Origin: Rhodosorus marinus | Lineage: Eukaryota; Rhodophyta; Stylonematophyceae; Stylonematales; Stylonemataceae | DNA: 64,000 bases | Reading direction: 5' to 3' | Assembly: GCA_029953675.1 (NCBI GenBank) | Contig: JAMWBK010000001.1 | Location: 2,951,001-3,015,000 of the forward strand | Part shown: piece by piece, positions 12,941 to 23,704 of the stretch | Layout of the letters: each line of letters starts with the position of its first letter | Position numbering within the stretch: position 1 is the first letter of the stretch | Notes under the pieces: model-generated | Seen by the model: only the letters and a program-made list of their open reading frames with translations | Database searches by the model: none | Told to the model about the DNA's origin: nothing | Made by a program: the position numbers and the translations under genes

Positions 12941-13200
12941 GCATTGCCTTTAGAATCTACAATCAGTATATCTCAATAAAGTTGCTCTCGTAGAGGGCCT
13001 GAGAACTTTTGACTTGGGATAACGGCCCCGCGAGTTCATGTCCTAGATGTTCTTAGTTGTGAGCACGAGAAAAATACCTACTGGAGTGAACATTGTGAAC
13101 ATAGCAGCTCTCAAAGCAGAAACTGGGCGTCGCAATTGATGCGAGGGTTGAGTTGCTATCAACAAGTGCCGGGAGGACAATGGTCACCCTTGCGTTCTGG
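12941..13200 (+). repeat. Diverged direct repeat, copy 2 of 3
   Basis: About 260 bp, aligning with the copies before and after it through tagaatctacaatc, tcgtagagg, cttgggataa, gcgagttcatg, gaacattgtgaacatagc, ctctcaaagcagaa, agggttgagttgc and ttgcgttctgg. Separated from copy 1 by about 70 bp and contiguous with copy 3. Confidence 0.8.
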
Positions 13201-13460
13201 CTTTACCATTAGAATCTACAATCCGCGAAATTTCAATAGTTGGTCGCGTAGAGGCCGCGAGAGGTCTTGAATTGGGATAAGAGCACTGCGAGTTTACGTT
13301 CAAATTATTTGAAGTTGAAGCGCAAGAAAATCAACATGTTAAACATGAACATTGTGGAAATAGCGCCTCTCAAAGCAGAGCTGGACACCGCAAAATTGCT
13401 CGAAGGGTTGAGTTGCCATACGCAAGGGTGGGGGGAACAAGGTCTCACTTAAGGCGTGAA
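13201..13460 (+). repeat. Diverged direct repeat, copy 3 of 3
   Basis: About 260 bp with ccattagaatctacaatc, gtcgcgtagagg, attgggataa, gcgagttt, gaacattgtggaaatagc, ctctcaaagcagag and agggttgagttgcc. It ends about 50 bp before the 3' end of the FG-GAP gene. No terminal inverted repeats or target duplications were seen. Confidence 0.8.
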
Positions 13461-13511
13461 GTCTGCACAGTTGAGGCGGATTTGTCTGTAAATTCTCCTT
13501 AACGTTTAGTT

Positions 13512-14858
13512 CTATACATTTCCCGTGGTGTACTGGTATATCCATACCGCGCCTCGATTTTCAGCACTAGGTATTGGCCCGGTATCCCTCATCGGGGCGC
13601 TCACCACCAAGAATCCATCCTTCACTGTAACTTTCTTCCCAAAGCTGTCCTGCTCATAGGGAGTCTTCAGCGCTAGAGGCTTGGAAGTGGTCCAAGAGTC
13701 ATCTGAACACCGGACGTAGTGGGAAAACGAACCAGCCCGGTGGGTACCCTTCACCATGTTCCCCCACTGCCCCACTGCGGCAAATTTTCCATCCGTTCCT
13801 AGCCGCTGCCCATGAAGGGCCCTCGAGGTGACCCCTTCTGGAGGGTTGAGTGGCCCCGTCTGTACCCATTTCTTACCAACTTTGCGGTATGCGTAGACCT
13901 GGCCTGTCCATCTCCCCTTATCACTGGGAGCCGTCTCCCCCCCGATCATGATAGTGGTATTGCTCATCGCGATGCCTTCCCCATAGTGTTGTTTACCGTT
14001 GCCAGGATACAGGTCCGATGGGCTCAAAACCTGGGATAGCGCCCATCGATTGCCTTTTCTGACGTATAGATACGCCGCACCTTGCCCCTTCGGTGAATGT
14101 CTTGGGGCCCCTACTAGAAGACGCCTTTCGCCTTCTCCGGGTTCAAAACCATGGAGACAAAGCTCGTCGCCGTAGAACGATACCTCATTGGGGCCTTTCA
14201 AAATCTGGACCAATTTGTATGGGTCACCCACATTTTTCGCGCGGTGGTAGACGTACACTGCCCCAGCTTGTGCTTGCTTCACCCCGCCCCGTGCGTCTAG
14301 TTTGTCCTGGTATCTCGCGCCTACACAAATGAACTGACCTGCAGCTGCTACGCCATAGCCAAACCATGCGCCTCTGTGGCCCCATCCGTTCCCAGGCGGC
14401 AGCAACTGCTGTGTTCTAATCCACTTTCTACCATTGAATACCCAAACGTCTGCGCTTCCAGACTTCTCCCCAGAAGGGTCCGCAAATGGGCGTCCCACGA
14501 TCACAGTCCTCAACGACATCGCAATATTGAGGCCATAATGGTCACCAGGTCTGCGGTCATTCGGCTTGAGAACCTGTTGAAACACCCACGTAGCGTTCGG
14601 GTGTTTCCCTTCCCGGACGAACATATACGCTGCTCCCGCGTACGCGTGCAAACCGTAAGCCCCAACCCCCATGAACTTGCCGCTCATCGCCACGCTGTGG
14701 CCGAAAAAAATGTTACCAATCCTCTTCTGCGCGACGGGGACTAACCTCTGCGGTTTCGAAAGCCGCACACGGGGACATCTCACCGAGTCCTCTCCCGCCG
14801 CGTTCAGACAAAGTCCAAGCCAGACAAGCACCATCCAAAACCTCCAAACTTTCTTCAT
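13512..14858 (-). CDS. Secreted FG-GAP beta-propeller protein
   Basis: Single exon, 448 residues from the preferred start at 14858 (MKKVWRFWMVLVWLGLCLNA, a clear signal peptide); an in-frame ATG lies 33 nt upstream at 14891. The mature part has seven recurring FG-GAP-like motifs, e.g. GHSVAMSGKFMGVGA, GLNIAMSLRTVIVGR, GYGVAAAGQFICVGA, GEGIAMSNTTIMIGG and GQRLGTDGKFAAVGQ, each followed by V/A-x-V-Y/F-x-Y/F strands. This predicts a seven-bladed propeller like the integrin alpha head. There is no transmembrane helix or GPI signal, so it is probably extracellular or cell-wall associated. Ligand unknown. Intronless in an intron-rich neighbourhood. Confidence 0.85.
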   Translation of the reverse strand: MKKVWRFWMVLVWLGLCLNAAGEDSVRCPRVRLSKPQRLVPVAQKRIGNIFFGHSVAMSGKFMGVGAYGLHAYAGAAYMFVREGKHPNATWVFQQVLKPNDRRPGDHYGLNIAMSLRTVIVGRPFADPSGEKSGSADVWVFNGRKWIRTQQLLPPGNGWGHRGAWFGYGVAAAGQFICVGARYQDKLDARGGVKQAQAGAVYVYHRAKNVGDPYKLVQILKGPNEVSFYGDELCLHGFEPGEGERRLLVGAPRHSPKGQGAAYLYVRKGNRWALSQVLSPSDLYPGNGKQHYGEGIAMSNTTIMIGGETAPSDKGRWTGQVYAYRKVGKKWVQTGPLNPPEGVTSRALHGQRLGTDGKFAAVGQWGNMVKGTHRAGSFSHYVRCSDDSWTTSKPLALKTPYEQDSFGKKVTVKDGFLVVSAPMRDTGPIPSAENRGAVWIYQYTTGNV

Positions 14859-16285
14859 CTCAAAACACACAATCAAATCAAAGCCGTTCATCTACAACCC
14901 CTTTCTCACACCATCCCAACCCTCCCCTCCCCCGCCCCTACCGCCATCCGCCTCAACCCTGTCCCCTTTATCCTACCTAAGTATCTCCATCCAATTTGGA
15001 GTCATCCATCATCCAAGTATGACAGAAAACTCCTCTGAAATACAGCTCCAGTCATACGTCTCGAAGTTTTTTCTTTTTTTCATTATTTGCCTGTTCTCTG
15101 TCCCTTCATCTGACTTGACGTATTTCGCTCCCCGCAAACCTATGTAAAAATAAAGAATTATTACCGTTTTGTAGAATATAATTAAAAGGCGAATATCGTC
15201 CCGAAACTCTTTAACCCCCTACTATAGAAATATATTGGTCCAATCAATGTAGTTTTTTTGTATTTAAATATTATATTTGATGGTTTATAGTAGGGGTAGA
15301 AGCTTTGGGAGCTTTTCTTTATGCTGAACGGATGGGAATCATCAATGAAACGGCTACGACGTGGATTTGTTTTTAACTACTTTTACGTCTGGTTTAAGGG
15401 GTCCTTTGGATTTTGGTATTTGGAAAAAAATCTGGGCGGAGTGGACGCTCATCATCTGTGGTTGAAGACAGGGATGGAGAGCTTCTTGGTTGGGCAAGGT
15501 TTGCATCGGCAACGTTCTAGTGGAAAACGTATGTACTCTGTGAGGGTAGCGAGAGTCTATACGCACGACGACGTATCGACCAGCAAAAGTTCGAAAAGGG
15601 TATCCAAATACAAAGTAGATCCCTAAATGCACCAAAACCTCGGTTAGGAATGCGTTTTTTTTTGTCCTTAGCCGATGGTAGGAAACTAGTATTTTGATCT
15701 TCTAACGACGCTCAGCAGTCCAGAACAACTTTAGAAGATTCTGGCCTTAAATCGGGACGATTTCACGCGATTGTACCGATGAAACCCTTCCAACGAAAAT
15801 CGACGGAGGAGGGGGGGGGGGGGTTGGTCCGATAGTGCCACAGTCAGTGGTTGGCAGTGAAGATCCGAACAGTCCCACTGCCGTACACGGAGCACTCTCC
15901 AGCCATCGAATAAAGTGCTCGAATAACCTCTCCTGCAAGGGTGATCCTTTGTAATCCTAGTTCGGATTCGAACAGGTGTCATCCGTAAGAACTTCTCCGG
16001 GAGATTCTCGATTCGTCTAGATCTTTGCCGTCCCTCGTGAACTGTAGGTTTCCTGGTAGCCAGATCTCCATATGAACCCAGACCAGAGCTAGCCAGCTTC
16101 GACCAAAGTTCAAGACTCACGTCATCAAAGCTCGTAGTATATTGTCGAAAGGCGATAAAAATAAAACAAAAAAAAACTCGAAACAAACTCTGCATAAAGC
16201 TAAAAAAAAACTCATCACCAAACTCCTCTCCCCCCCAACCGCCTCCCACCCACCAAGAGCATTGCAAGTGCTGCCCCTGCCTGTG
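14859..16285. other. Intergenic, no gene recognised
   Basis: Contains a pyrimidine-rich leader region of the FG-GAP gene, an AT-rich block (15.15-15.3 kb), an uninterrupted G run at 15810-15823 and a poly-A-rich stretch near 16.15-16.2 kb. An open frame of 192 codons (16309-15731, minus) encodes a sequence of no known family and is interrupted by low complexity. I do not call it. Confidence 0.45.
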
Positions 16286-16335
16286 GCGGACTACCAGAAT
16301 GAAGAGCACCGTGTTGCTTCATTCAGGTAGTCCGC
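16286..16335 (+). repeat. Long near-perfect hairpin
   Basis: Left arm 16286-16304 (gcggactaccagaatgaag), 12-nt loop, right arm 16317-16335. 18 of 19 positions pair; the single mismatch is at the eleventh base. Immediately followed by a second hairpin, ggtgac-ctcgct-gtcacc at 16336-16353. Not part of any coding frame I trust. Could be a structured RNA or a small inverted-repeat element. Confidence 0.8.
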
Positions 16336-16857
16336 GGTGACCTCGCTGTCACCATCGAAGAAAAGCCGTCTTGCTAAGTCTGTTGATCATGATGAACATG
16401 CATGCTGTTCCCAATACCCAGGCCTGCTGCGGAATGCCGTGGGGCTGCCGCCGTTGCTCTCGGACTTCACAATGGCGTGAAATACGCGTAGAATTTTATC
16501 CACCCCGGAAGTTCAAGCCTTAACTTTAGCCCATGGCTTGGTACCCTCGGCAATTGAGTGTTTTGGGTCCATGGATTCACTCGGGTTCATGAGCGCACCG
16601 ACCGGCTCTCCTCCCGGTGTACTAGTTTAAGTTTCCTGTTCCCGTTAATTAACGAGCTTAAGATGTTGGAGGCCCGCGCGGTTTAAGGCTTCAGTAGTCT
16701 GGTAGCATGTTTATCCCTCAGGATATCTCCAGTTGGTTGCAATAGCTTCTATTGATGTTGAAAAGAATCTGACAAGTTCAGTCAATAAAGAACACCACTA
16801 ATAGTAATTATTCCTAAACATATAATATATATAATAATTATTCCTCCCCTACCTAAT

Positions 16858-16929
16858 TCCTTCGTAGTCTAGTGGTTAGGATAGCGGTCTCTCACACCGT
16901 TGGCCCGGGTTCGATTCCCGGCGGGGGAA
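16858..16929 (+). tRNA. tRNA-Glu: tRNA-Glu (anticodon CUC)
   Basis: 72-nt cloverleaf without intron. The acceptor tccttcg pairs with cgggggA (two G-U pairs). D-arm/box A is tagtctagtggttagga. Anticodon stem GCGGU/ACCGU with loop CUCUCAC gives anticodon CUC (reads GAG, Glu). The T-stem ccggg/cccgg closes the ttcgatt loop (box B ggttcgattcc). Discriminator A at 16929, no encoded CCA, and a T run (ttttt at 16934 on) as Pol III terminator. Lies alone between the hairpin region and the RRM gene array. Confidence 0.96.
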
Positions 16930-17705
16930 TAAGTTTTTCTCATTTTGTCTTTTCGCGTGGCAACCAGTGTTGTGCCGCGACCAAGCGAGCGGCGCTTGTT
17001 TACGTACCAAGACTCCACCGGAAGAACAAACCAGCGTAAGAGCGAATATTACGATGTGAAGTGTTTCATGTTTCAGCACTCAGTGGATCAGGTTGCTGGG
17101 AGTTGGTTGCTTTGTCAACTTGTCACCAAAGGTTTCTCAAGCAGCTGATCCAGGTCACTGATCATGGGACACTGAACTGCAGCAGTGGGTAGTCGTCCGC
17201 ACACTAGTTCAGTGAGGACCCCGGTAGATTCTGGGAGCTCAGAATTCGACTGTATAGGAGCTGAACGCGGGAGGGGTTGCCGAGCGTACCAATGTCGGAA
17301 GGACGGACCGCCCACCGCTAGCTGCACCGGAGGAAGTTCGGGTGAAAACGCTTCGCCATCTCCAACTAAGGCTGTTGGAGCAACATGGGGCTGAGCGAAC
17401 GATTCCATCGGGACACTTCTTAAAAACCTGATGCAGTCAGTCAAATTCCTTTGTTTCCGCTAGATACGCCATCAGCGTTGGGGCGGCTCCGTGAGACTGG
17501 TCAACCACTTCAGCTTGGCAGTTAGACCACCAAGGTGAGCTACCAAGAGCGGGTCAGAGCCGAGGGACTCAATGGGGTTGAGATTTTGTCTCGCTCAGGA
17601 GGGTTCCAAAGTTTAATGAATGGGTTAGTCTAGATAAAGCAGATGCGAAAAGACTTCCAGCGCTGCTCTTCAGGATTTGTCAGGATTGAGTAATTCAGGG
17701 AAGCC
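16930..17705. other. Intergenic, no gene recognised
   Basis: Spacer between tRNA-Glu and the 3' end of the first RRM gene. Minus-strand frames here are open but carry no recognisable motif. Confidence 0.45.
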
Positions 17706-18981
17706 TTATATTAGCATCTTCGCTTTTCTCGGCCGCTTCGTCTTCTCCACGAAGTAACTCTCCGCATCGGCCGAGGTGACTAGCGCGGCACGCAGTCTCC
17801 GCCCTAGTAAGTACGCAAGGTGGAGCTTATCTGCTGCTTCGACGGCCTCATCAGCGCTGAGGAACTCGATACACGCTAGGCCTAGGTGGTTGCCGTCGTG
17901 CGTTTTGTACCTTTTTACTCCCAATACACTCCCCAGATGGCCAGCGTACTCAGCGATTGTCTCCGGTGACATCAACGCGGGTATCCTACCGACCATGACT
18001 TTCCTGGACGCACCTGCCCCTCTCCTCTCTGAAAACGCAAAGCGTTAGAAGTAGACTTTTTAGATGCTTCAAATAGACAAACTTTAGTGTTCGTACAGAT
18101 CCCAATACGTACCCTCCATGAGCAAGAGACTGATCGTCTCTGGAGGTCTGTAGGTAAAAAGCTCGTCTTTAACCACTGGAGCCGTTTTTATAAATCTCAC
18201 TCCGTTAAGCTCCTTCACTGCACGATCCGCTTGATCCGCTGTTTTAAAAACGGCCTGGGCTCTACCTGTCAGGTCAAGCCAGTGGAAGGGAACCAAAAAC
18301 GTCAACGCGGGCTCGTAGGAAAGCAAACTTCAGTGGGATCTAAGCCGCGGGTACCAGAGTGTAAATCTGTCAACGGATCGAAGTCCAGAAGATCCAGATG
18401 TTCAACTTCACCGACGATCTGAAGCTTCTCAATGATTTCTTCCCTCTTGGAGTTTTTCGGAATGCCTGCAATGTAAACTCGCCTATAAAAAAAGTTCCCA
18501 AGATCGAACCAATGTGGGCAAATCAGAACTGTTGTTTCAGTTTCAACTAAAGGGCTCACACTCACTTTCGTACATCTCCTTCCGGAAAATCAACGCCTTC
18601 ATACACGCTTCTAACAAGCCTTCTATCCTTTGACATGTCCAATTCCAATTGGATTTTCCGCCATTCAAAGTCTTCAATCACTACTCTACTCTGCTGAATC
18701 GGTTTCGTCACGGACACAGTCTTTTTAACATCCATCATCTTCTCCTCTCTCCGACCATCGGTATCTACATCACCAGACAACCAACGTTTCAACTAAATAA
18801 AAACCGTAAAAATTCAATTCAGTCACAAAACTATTTCCTTCAAGAAAACCTAAACCAAACCCCCTCCTCCTCCTCATCAACAACCCAAAAAAAAAAAAAA
18901 CCTTACCCCCTCACCACTAACTCTCACGTGGTGACCCACCCGAGCAGATCGCTGACGAACAAGATGACCAACGTTCAACAT
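17706..18981 (-). CDS. Organelle-targeted dual-RRM protein, array member 1
   Basis: Five exons (minus): 18981-18907, 18792-18566, 18482-18355, 18265-18113, 18028-17706; 301 residues; introns 83-114 nt, phases 0, 2, 1, 1. Presequence MLNVGHLVRQRSARVGHHVR is Arg/His-rich and free of acids, as for mitochondrial import. RRM1 (about 100-180): RNP2 RVYIAGIP and RNP1 GRAQAVFK are split by an intron. RRM2 (about 205-285) in one exon: RNP2 VMVGRIP, RNP1 LGLACIEF. The aromatic residues normally stacking on RNA at RNP1 positions 3 and 5 are mostly replaced, so RNA binding may be unconventional. C-terminus basic (KTKRPRKAK). Neighbours upstream are paralogs in the same orientation. Exact organelle not determined. 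Confidence 0.85.
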
Positions 18982-19112
18982 CTTTCCTTTTCCTAACTAA
19001 ATATTCATTTCATAAAAAAACTCAAATACCTTTTTCTTCAACCATTATTTGCCCGCCTCTCAAGTCTTCCATTGTCATCCCTCAAGTCTTCTATCCACAT
19101 CCCTCTTCGGTG

Positions 19113-19238
19113 CTCCCTTAAGGGAGGAGACCCCTCATGGAGGAGACCCTCACGGATGAGGGATTCTCTCAAGGCGAAGCCTTGAGAGGGACGGTGGTGA
19201 TGAGTATGGATGTAGAAGAATCCAAGGCTACGCCTTGG
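19113..19238. repeat. Cluster of five small hairpins
   Basis: Five perfect inverted repeats in 126 bp: ctcccttaagggag (19113-19126); cctc-atg-gagg (19133-19143); ccctca-cgga-tgaggg (19147-19162); ctctcaaggc-gaa-gccttgagag (19166-19188); ccaaggc-tac-gccttgg (19222-19238). Located between array members 1 and 2, just past the stop codon of member 2. Confidence 0.8.
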
Positions 19239-19284
19239 GCAGGAAGAGGGCATGGAATGATTTTGAATTTTTGTTTTCTATATG

Positions 19285-20592
19285 TTAGATGTCAGTATCG
19301 TCGTTTGAAATCTCTTCGTCGTCATGGTTTGAGGAGTCGTTTCGCCGTAACGAGGCTTCCAAGGTTCGGGAGAAGGCTCTCATCCCGTCAAGGGCGTTTC
19401 TCGCTGTGACTGCCTCTGCTCTGTTTTTAAATTGGATGTGAAAGTTGCCGGTGGGCCGGCCGGTCTTTGTTCTCTCCTCCTTCACAAAGTTAACCATACC
19501 CACACGCTTGGCTACCCTCGCGACCATCCTCGTGTCGAAGGCTGGCGGGCAGTTTCTGAGAATCAGTTCCTTCTCAAGAGCCCTCTGCACCTCATCTTGA
19601 TTTCCAAGAAGCGGGACGGATTTGTCAGTGGGGATGGAGCAACTCGATGATGGCAGTAAATTTATACCTCGTATCCGAATCTTCTCCTCCATGAATCTTT
19701 TCTCAGGCATCTTCACATTGACTTGTCCAACCGGCGGCAAGATGGTTCTAGCAAGCTCCTTCAAGTTGTAATTGACAGGGCCAAGCTCTCTGGAAACAAA
19801 AACCACTGACTCATCCAGCTTGGTGTTGGAGAGGTACCTCACCGCATCCTTGGCTTCTTCATCGTTGCTAAACTGGACGTGACATGTACCTAATCGTGAG
19901 GACGGACGGTCGTATAATTAAGCACAGCTGAAGGAGATATGAAACTCTCATGAGGAAGAAGACTACAACGCACAGTGTCCTGTCTCTCTCATCATGTCGA
20001 AGTCAATTCTGTAAACGGTGCCGATCCGTGAAGCCCAGGCTTTTATCAGCTGCAGCGACGTTTCCGGGTTGAAGTTGCGCACCTGGACGGTTGCCGTCCT
20101 AATGAAAGTTTTCAGCTTAGGCAACGTCCTCTTTGGCTCCGAACGTGACAGAGCTTCTCTTGGTCTTGGTCCGCAACTTACTGATTAACCTTTGTGAACT
20201 TTGGATGGACATAGTTACGTCTCCCTCCCTGGATGGATCTGAAAGTGGTCTCCTTCCTGGCAATGGAGTTATTTCCGTCAAGCTCAACTCAGTTCAGGTG
20301 ATCCTGGGACGAAGAAGAAGAAGAAGAAGCAGTCGCTTACATATTACGGTCTCGAACATGTTCAACACCCTCAGAGAACTTTTCAGAGAACGACAAGAAC
20401 GGGGTATGTCAAAACCACAAGAAAAATCAGAAGATCGTCTAGGAAGTCACGTCAACTCACCTGACAGAGACGACGGACAGGCACACCACCAGGAGCGTAA
20501 CATCCTACGGTTCTACCTGAAAAAGGTAGTAGCTGTGAACGGAGAAGACCTCGTAAAGATTCCATTCCGATATTCCATCCACTTGCCGTCAT
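19285..20592 (-). CDS. Organelle-targeted dual-RRM protein, array member 2
   Basis: Six exons (minus): 20592-20461, 20378-20348, 20287-20182, 20098-19974, 19889-19668, 19595-19285; 308 residues. Presequence from ATG 20592 (a second Met lies at 20565) contains SLRGLLRSQLLPFSGRT and ends RRLCQ, Arg-rich. RRM1 about 91-165: RNP2 VQVRNF, RNP1 CTCHVQF, with the phase-1 intron just before RNP1. RRM2 about 213-285: RNP2 LILRNC, RNP1 GNFHIQF. C-terminus acidic (DDEEISNDDTD). The last intron (72 nt) is a stopless multiple of three and is inferred because it restores the array-wide inter-RRM intron. Exon 2 (31 nt) and the second intron (60 nt, with a CTT tract) are the least certain parts. Confidence 0.78.
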
Positions 20593-20597
20593 CCTTC

Positions 20598-20852
20598 TCA
20601 ACCAATCGATGTTTCCCGTTCTGAACTTTTAAGCAGCAGTTGCACTTCGGCTACCAGATGAACGACGGAAGCGTTTACCGCATGCTGTGGAAGGCGAACA
20701 ATCTTTAGCTTCTCGAAGATGGATTCTTCATTGTGTACTTTACAGCTGGTCAGTCGGTGAGCCCAAGACTTTGACGCTTCATTTCTTATCGTCGTTCCCA
20801 CAGTGATATAGTCATCGTCGGTGGCTGTGCAACGGGGAGGATGGTCGATCAT
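20598..20852 (-). pseudogene. Possible RRM remnant
   Basis: An 85-codon open frame without a convincing start, ending 6 nt before the start of array member 2. It reads like the second half of an RRM (ITVGTTIRNEASKSWAHRL, then a strand FEKLKIVRL), but there is no matching first half, presequence exon or RRM2. May be the decayed 3' part of a ninth array gene. The opposite strand is also open between about 20.80 and 21.05 kb, which weakens the case. Confidence 0.3.
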
Positions 20853-21771
20853 CCTACAAGTGGGATAGCTTCATAGCAAGTCGCAAGAAGGTTGCGCCTG
20901 AAGAGGTTGCTGGACTCCTGGGGAAGCATGTGTTTTCTTTGTTCCGGCTAACCCAGCAGTATCGCAAGATTCACCGAAGCAACGAAACCTCCACGCTTCA
21001 CCAAGAGTTCAGCAACCTCTGCCGACATGACGACCCCAGAGAGGCAATTTAGGAATTGAAAGGACAGAGCAATGAGAAGGACAGGAGGAGAAGGCTAACT
21101 GCTGCGCGGGATGGAGGTTTACAGATTACTCTTCTCCTTGTCCAAGTTGAAGGGCCTGAGGATGTGGGAGTTACCAAGTAGCGGGCACCTAGCGCTATTC
21201 AATGAAAGTCCCATTCAGATAAAAAGGATAGAATATCCTCTTCATATATGAAGCATGAGTAGCGTAACAAGGGAACATGGAAGCTGTACAAGAAGAAAAG
21301 ACAGTCACGGAATGAACCACCCAAGATTTCGGGCCCCGTGGACCACCGTGCCGTAAAAGACGTAGCTGAAATTGACAATTATGTTGGGTCGAAGCCGAGG
21401 CGGGCCGAAGAGGTTGGTCTCCGTCGGCCTCGAACCCGTTGAGACTCCTGGATCCGTACTGAGACCTATACTTCTGTTCGTATATCAATTGAATACTCGA
21501 CTGTACATTCGTAGTTTATAGCTGAACAAGTACTGCTGGTATTCAGCTGTATACCGAGGTAAAAAAACGGTCTTATGGTATCAACGATTTCGCTAGACTC
21601 TAGACTTGTTCTGCGTAGGGGTCAAATCCAAGCCCTTCTACTGTTGGAGAGCGCGTGGGATAGACTTTCCTGTCATGACCAGACCCCATCGTCTAGCCTC
21701 TACGCTGGGTGATCTGGTCTCGTCACGGGAATCCTGTCTACAGTGATCATCTGAGACAACGGCCGCGAGTG
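20853..21771. other. Spacer within the RRM array
   Basis: No RRM halves or presequence were found. On the + strand 20800-21051 an open frame without ATG runs through WDSFIASRKKVAPEEVAGLL and LTQQYRKIHRSNETSTLHQE to a stop; no family recognised. The space is about the size of one array gene, so it may mark a lost copy. Confidence 0.35.
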
Positions 21772-23303
21772 CTATCGACTAGCGCTTCTTCTCTTTTCCT
21801 CTTCTTCCTCTTCCGAACGATCCCCCGGTACCCAAAATTCTGCTTGATCGATTGTGTCTTCATCTCTACTTGAACCAATCTTCGTAGGATTCGTCGCCAC
21901 GGTGGATCCTGTCGCAGGCGCCGGTTGCGAGTACAGCCTTGTCTGGTCTGGATTCCCACGAGGTGGGTACTCCGCTGTACTGAATTCCACATCGATGTTC
22001 CCGAACGTCCTCCGCTCCCCCGTTCGCGTTTTGAAGTTGCGAGGTCTGTCAAGGTCAGGGACGTTTGCTTTGGACACGGGCTTTCGTTCAACTGCGCTTG
22101 AGTTGTCATTCCCCACCTCTTTATGAGGCGCCGCACGGCCGGCAGTGGAGTTTGTGAGCTCTACCAACTGCTCTCGAGCAACCGACCTCTTCACAGCTCG
22201 AGTGCTCATCTTTTCATGCATTATCATCTTCCTAGCCCTTTCGCCGGAGACCATCAGATTCTCAAACGCAGTCTCATAATCTCTAGCCGCCAGCTTCCAT
22301 AGTCCAATTCTATAACCATCGCGGAGCCAGTCTCGAAGACGGTCTCTGCTCTTAACATCTTTCATAATGAAGATCGCTCTTTGGATTCTGCTGACTCGCT
22401 CCGTGTAGACTGGTTTCATGATAAACTTGGGTCTGCCCACTGAAGCCAAAAAGTCACGCATCTTATCGTGCTGGAACGGATTCGGAACTCCATGAACGAG
22501 AAGCGATCTGCGTGTCAGCTCGACGTCTGGAATCTCTCCCGTGTCTGCTTTGGAGGAAGACAAGTCCAGTAGTTAGACAGCATGGACGGCTCGGATGAAA
22601 GCGCTTGGTTTTCAAGTTGCTCACAATTTTCTGGGAAGCACAGATCATTGGTAATGGCTGAACATGTTTCAAGCCTGTATTCAGTCAACGTTTTGGGATC
22701 TTTGTAGACGAGTCCCTCTCTGAGAGCTTGACTCGCTGCGTCTTGTGTGGCGTACTCGACTGCAAGAAATCGTTCTACGCTTATATACCAAAAGGGAATT
22801 TTAAGGTTCGGAACGATCGTGGTCGCCATAGCTTTAGCCTTTTTCGTGAGTCGAGGGTGATTACCGTGCGGGTTTTCAACGAGAAAATTGGTGCCGGAGA
22901 ATGCCTCTGCAACACCGACGTACTTTTGCACTCTTTGTATTACATCGTATGGGGTGATCTCCTCAGGAAAATTGATAACCTTTACAACCCTTGGAGTGTA
23001 AGATTTCAAAGAGATTCAGGCGGAGGAAGCAAAAGCTTTTGCATGACTGCCGAGCACTAGCTTTGGTTTACCGTTTCATAACCTTGCGATGCCGGTGAAG
23101 AAGTTCTTCATACTGTCCATCGCAAACAAAAACAGAATCGGCGAATGGATCAGAAGAGCCCAAAAATCCAAGACTTAGAGCCATATCCGGTGGCTTACCT
23201 CGGGGAGTTCATCAGAGTTCAACACGAAATCAATTCCTGAGAGCCTACGCGATAGTCCGATCCCATCGTACTTCCGCAAAGCCCTGCGGAATACTCTCAA
23301 CAT
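21772..23303 (-). CDS. Organelle-targeted dual-RRM protein, array member 3
   Basis: Five exons (minus): 23303-23199, 23112-23072, 22989-22865, 22774-22664, 22544-21772; 384 residues, the longest of the array. Presequence exon starts MLRVFRRALRKYDGIGLSRR, a classic amphipathic Arg-rich leader, similar to members 5 and 8. RRM1 about 49-125: RNP2 VVKVINF, RNP1 ERFLAVEY. RRM2 about 137-205: RNP2 SLLVHGV, RNP1-like RAIFIMK. The remaining ~180 residues are polar and disordered, ending in an acidic EEEEEE stretch and KRRSASR. Intron 3 (22864-22775, 90 nt) is stopless and a multiple of three; intron 4 uses a weak donor (gttcag). Phases 0, 2, 1, 1 match the rest of the array. Confidence 0.82.
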
Positions 23304-23584
23304 CTTTGATCCTTCCGAAGACTAGAGACCAATCTCATCGACGGCGTGTCCATACTCAACGACCAGCTGTTGTAGATTTTCAGACGAACGTAAGGCGACA
23401 TCCTTCCACAATCCCGAAAGCAATGTGAGCAGGACTCACAGCGATCCACTCCATACTTCATCCCTACCTCAGTTTTCAAACTCCTCACATCTCAGCCTCA
23501 TAGATCTGACTCTTGTGCACTTCACCAAACTACTCACCGTGAGAGTTTACAACTATATAATCATTAAAAATCTACGAAGCTTTC

Positions 23585-23704
23585 AGATACGTTCATACCT
23601 CTCGAACATGCACCCGATCCTATCTCAAATTCGGAAGTTAAGCTCGAACGGGCCTGGAGAGTACTGAGGTCAGGGATGACTCGGGAACGCCAGGTGACGT
23701 ATCT
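23585..23704 (+). rRNA. 5S rRNA: 5S ribosomal RNA
   Basis: 120 nt. The terminal stem agatacgt (23585-23592) pairs with acgtatct (23697-23704). Internal landmarks in order: catacc, gaacatgcacccgatcc, tctcaaattcggaagttaagc (Box A/IE region), ggcctggagagtactgaggt, gggaacgccaggtg. These match the universal 5S helices II-V and the internal Pol III promoter. A T run follows (tcttttg) as terminator. Single copy in the window, on the strand opposite to the surrounding RRM genes. Confidence 0.95.

Noticed and set aside
15960-15985. Minus-strand gttcgaatcc, possible tRNA T-loop
   Set aside because: No complementary stems and no box A.
15731-16309. 192-codon minus-strand open frame
   Set aside because: Low-complexity tracts (poly-G, poly-A) and no recognisable domain or splice pattern.
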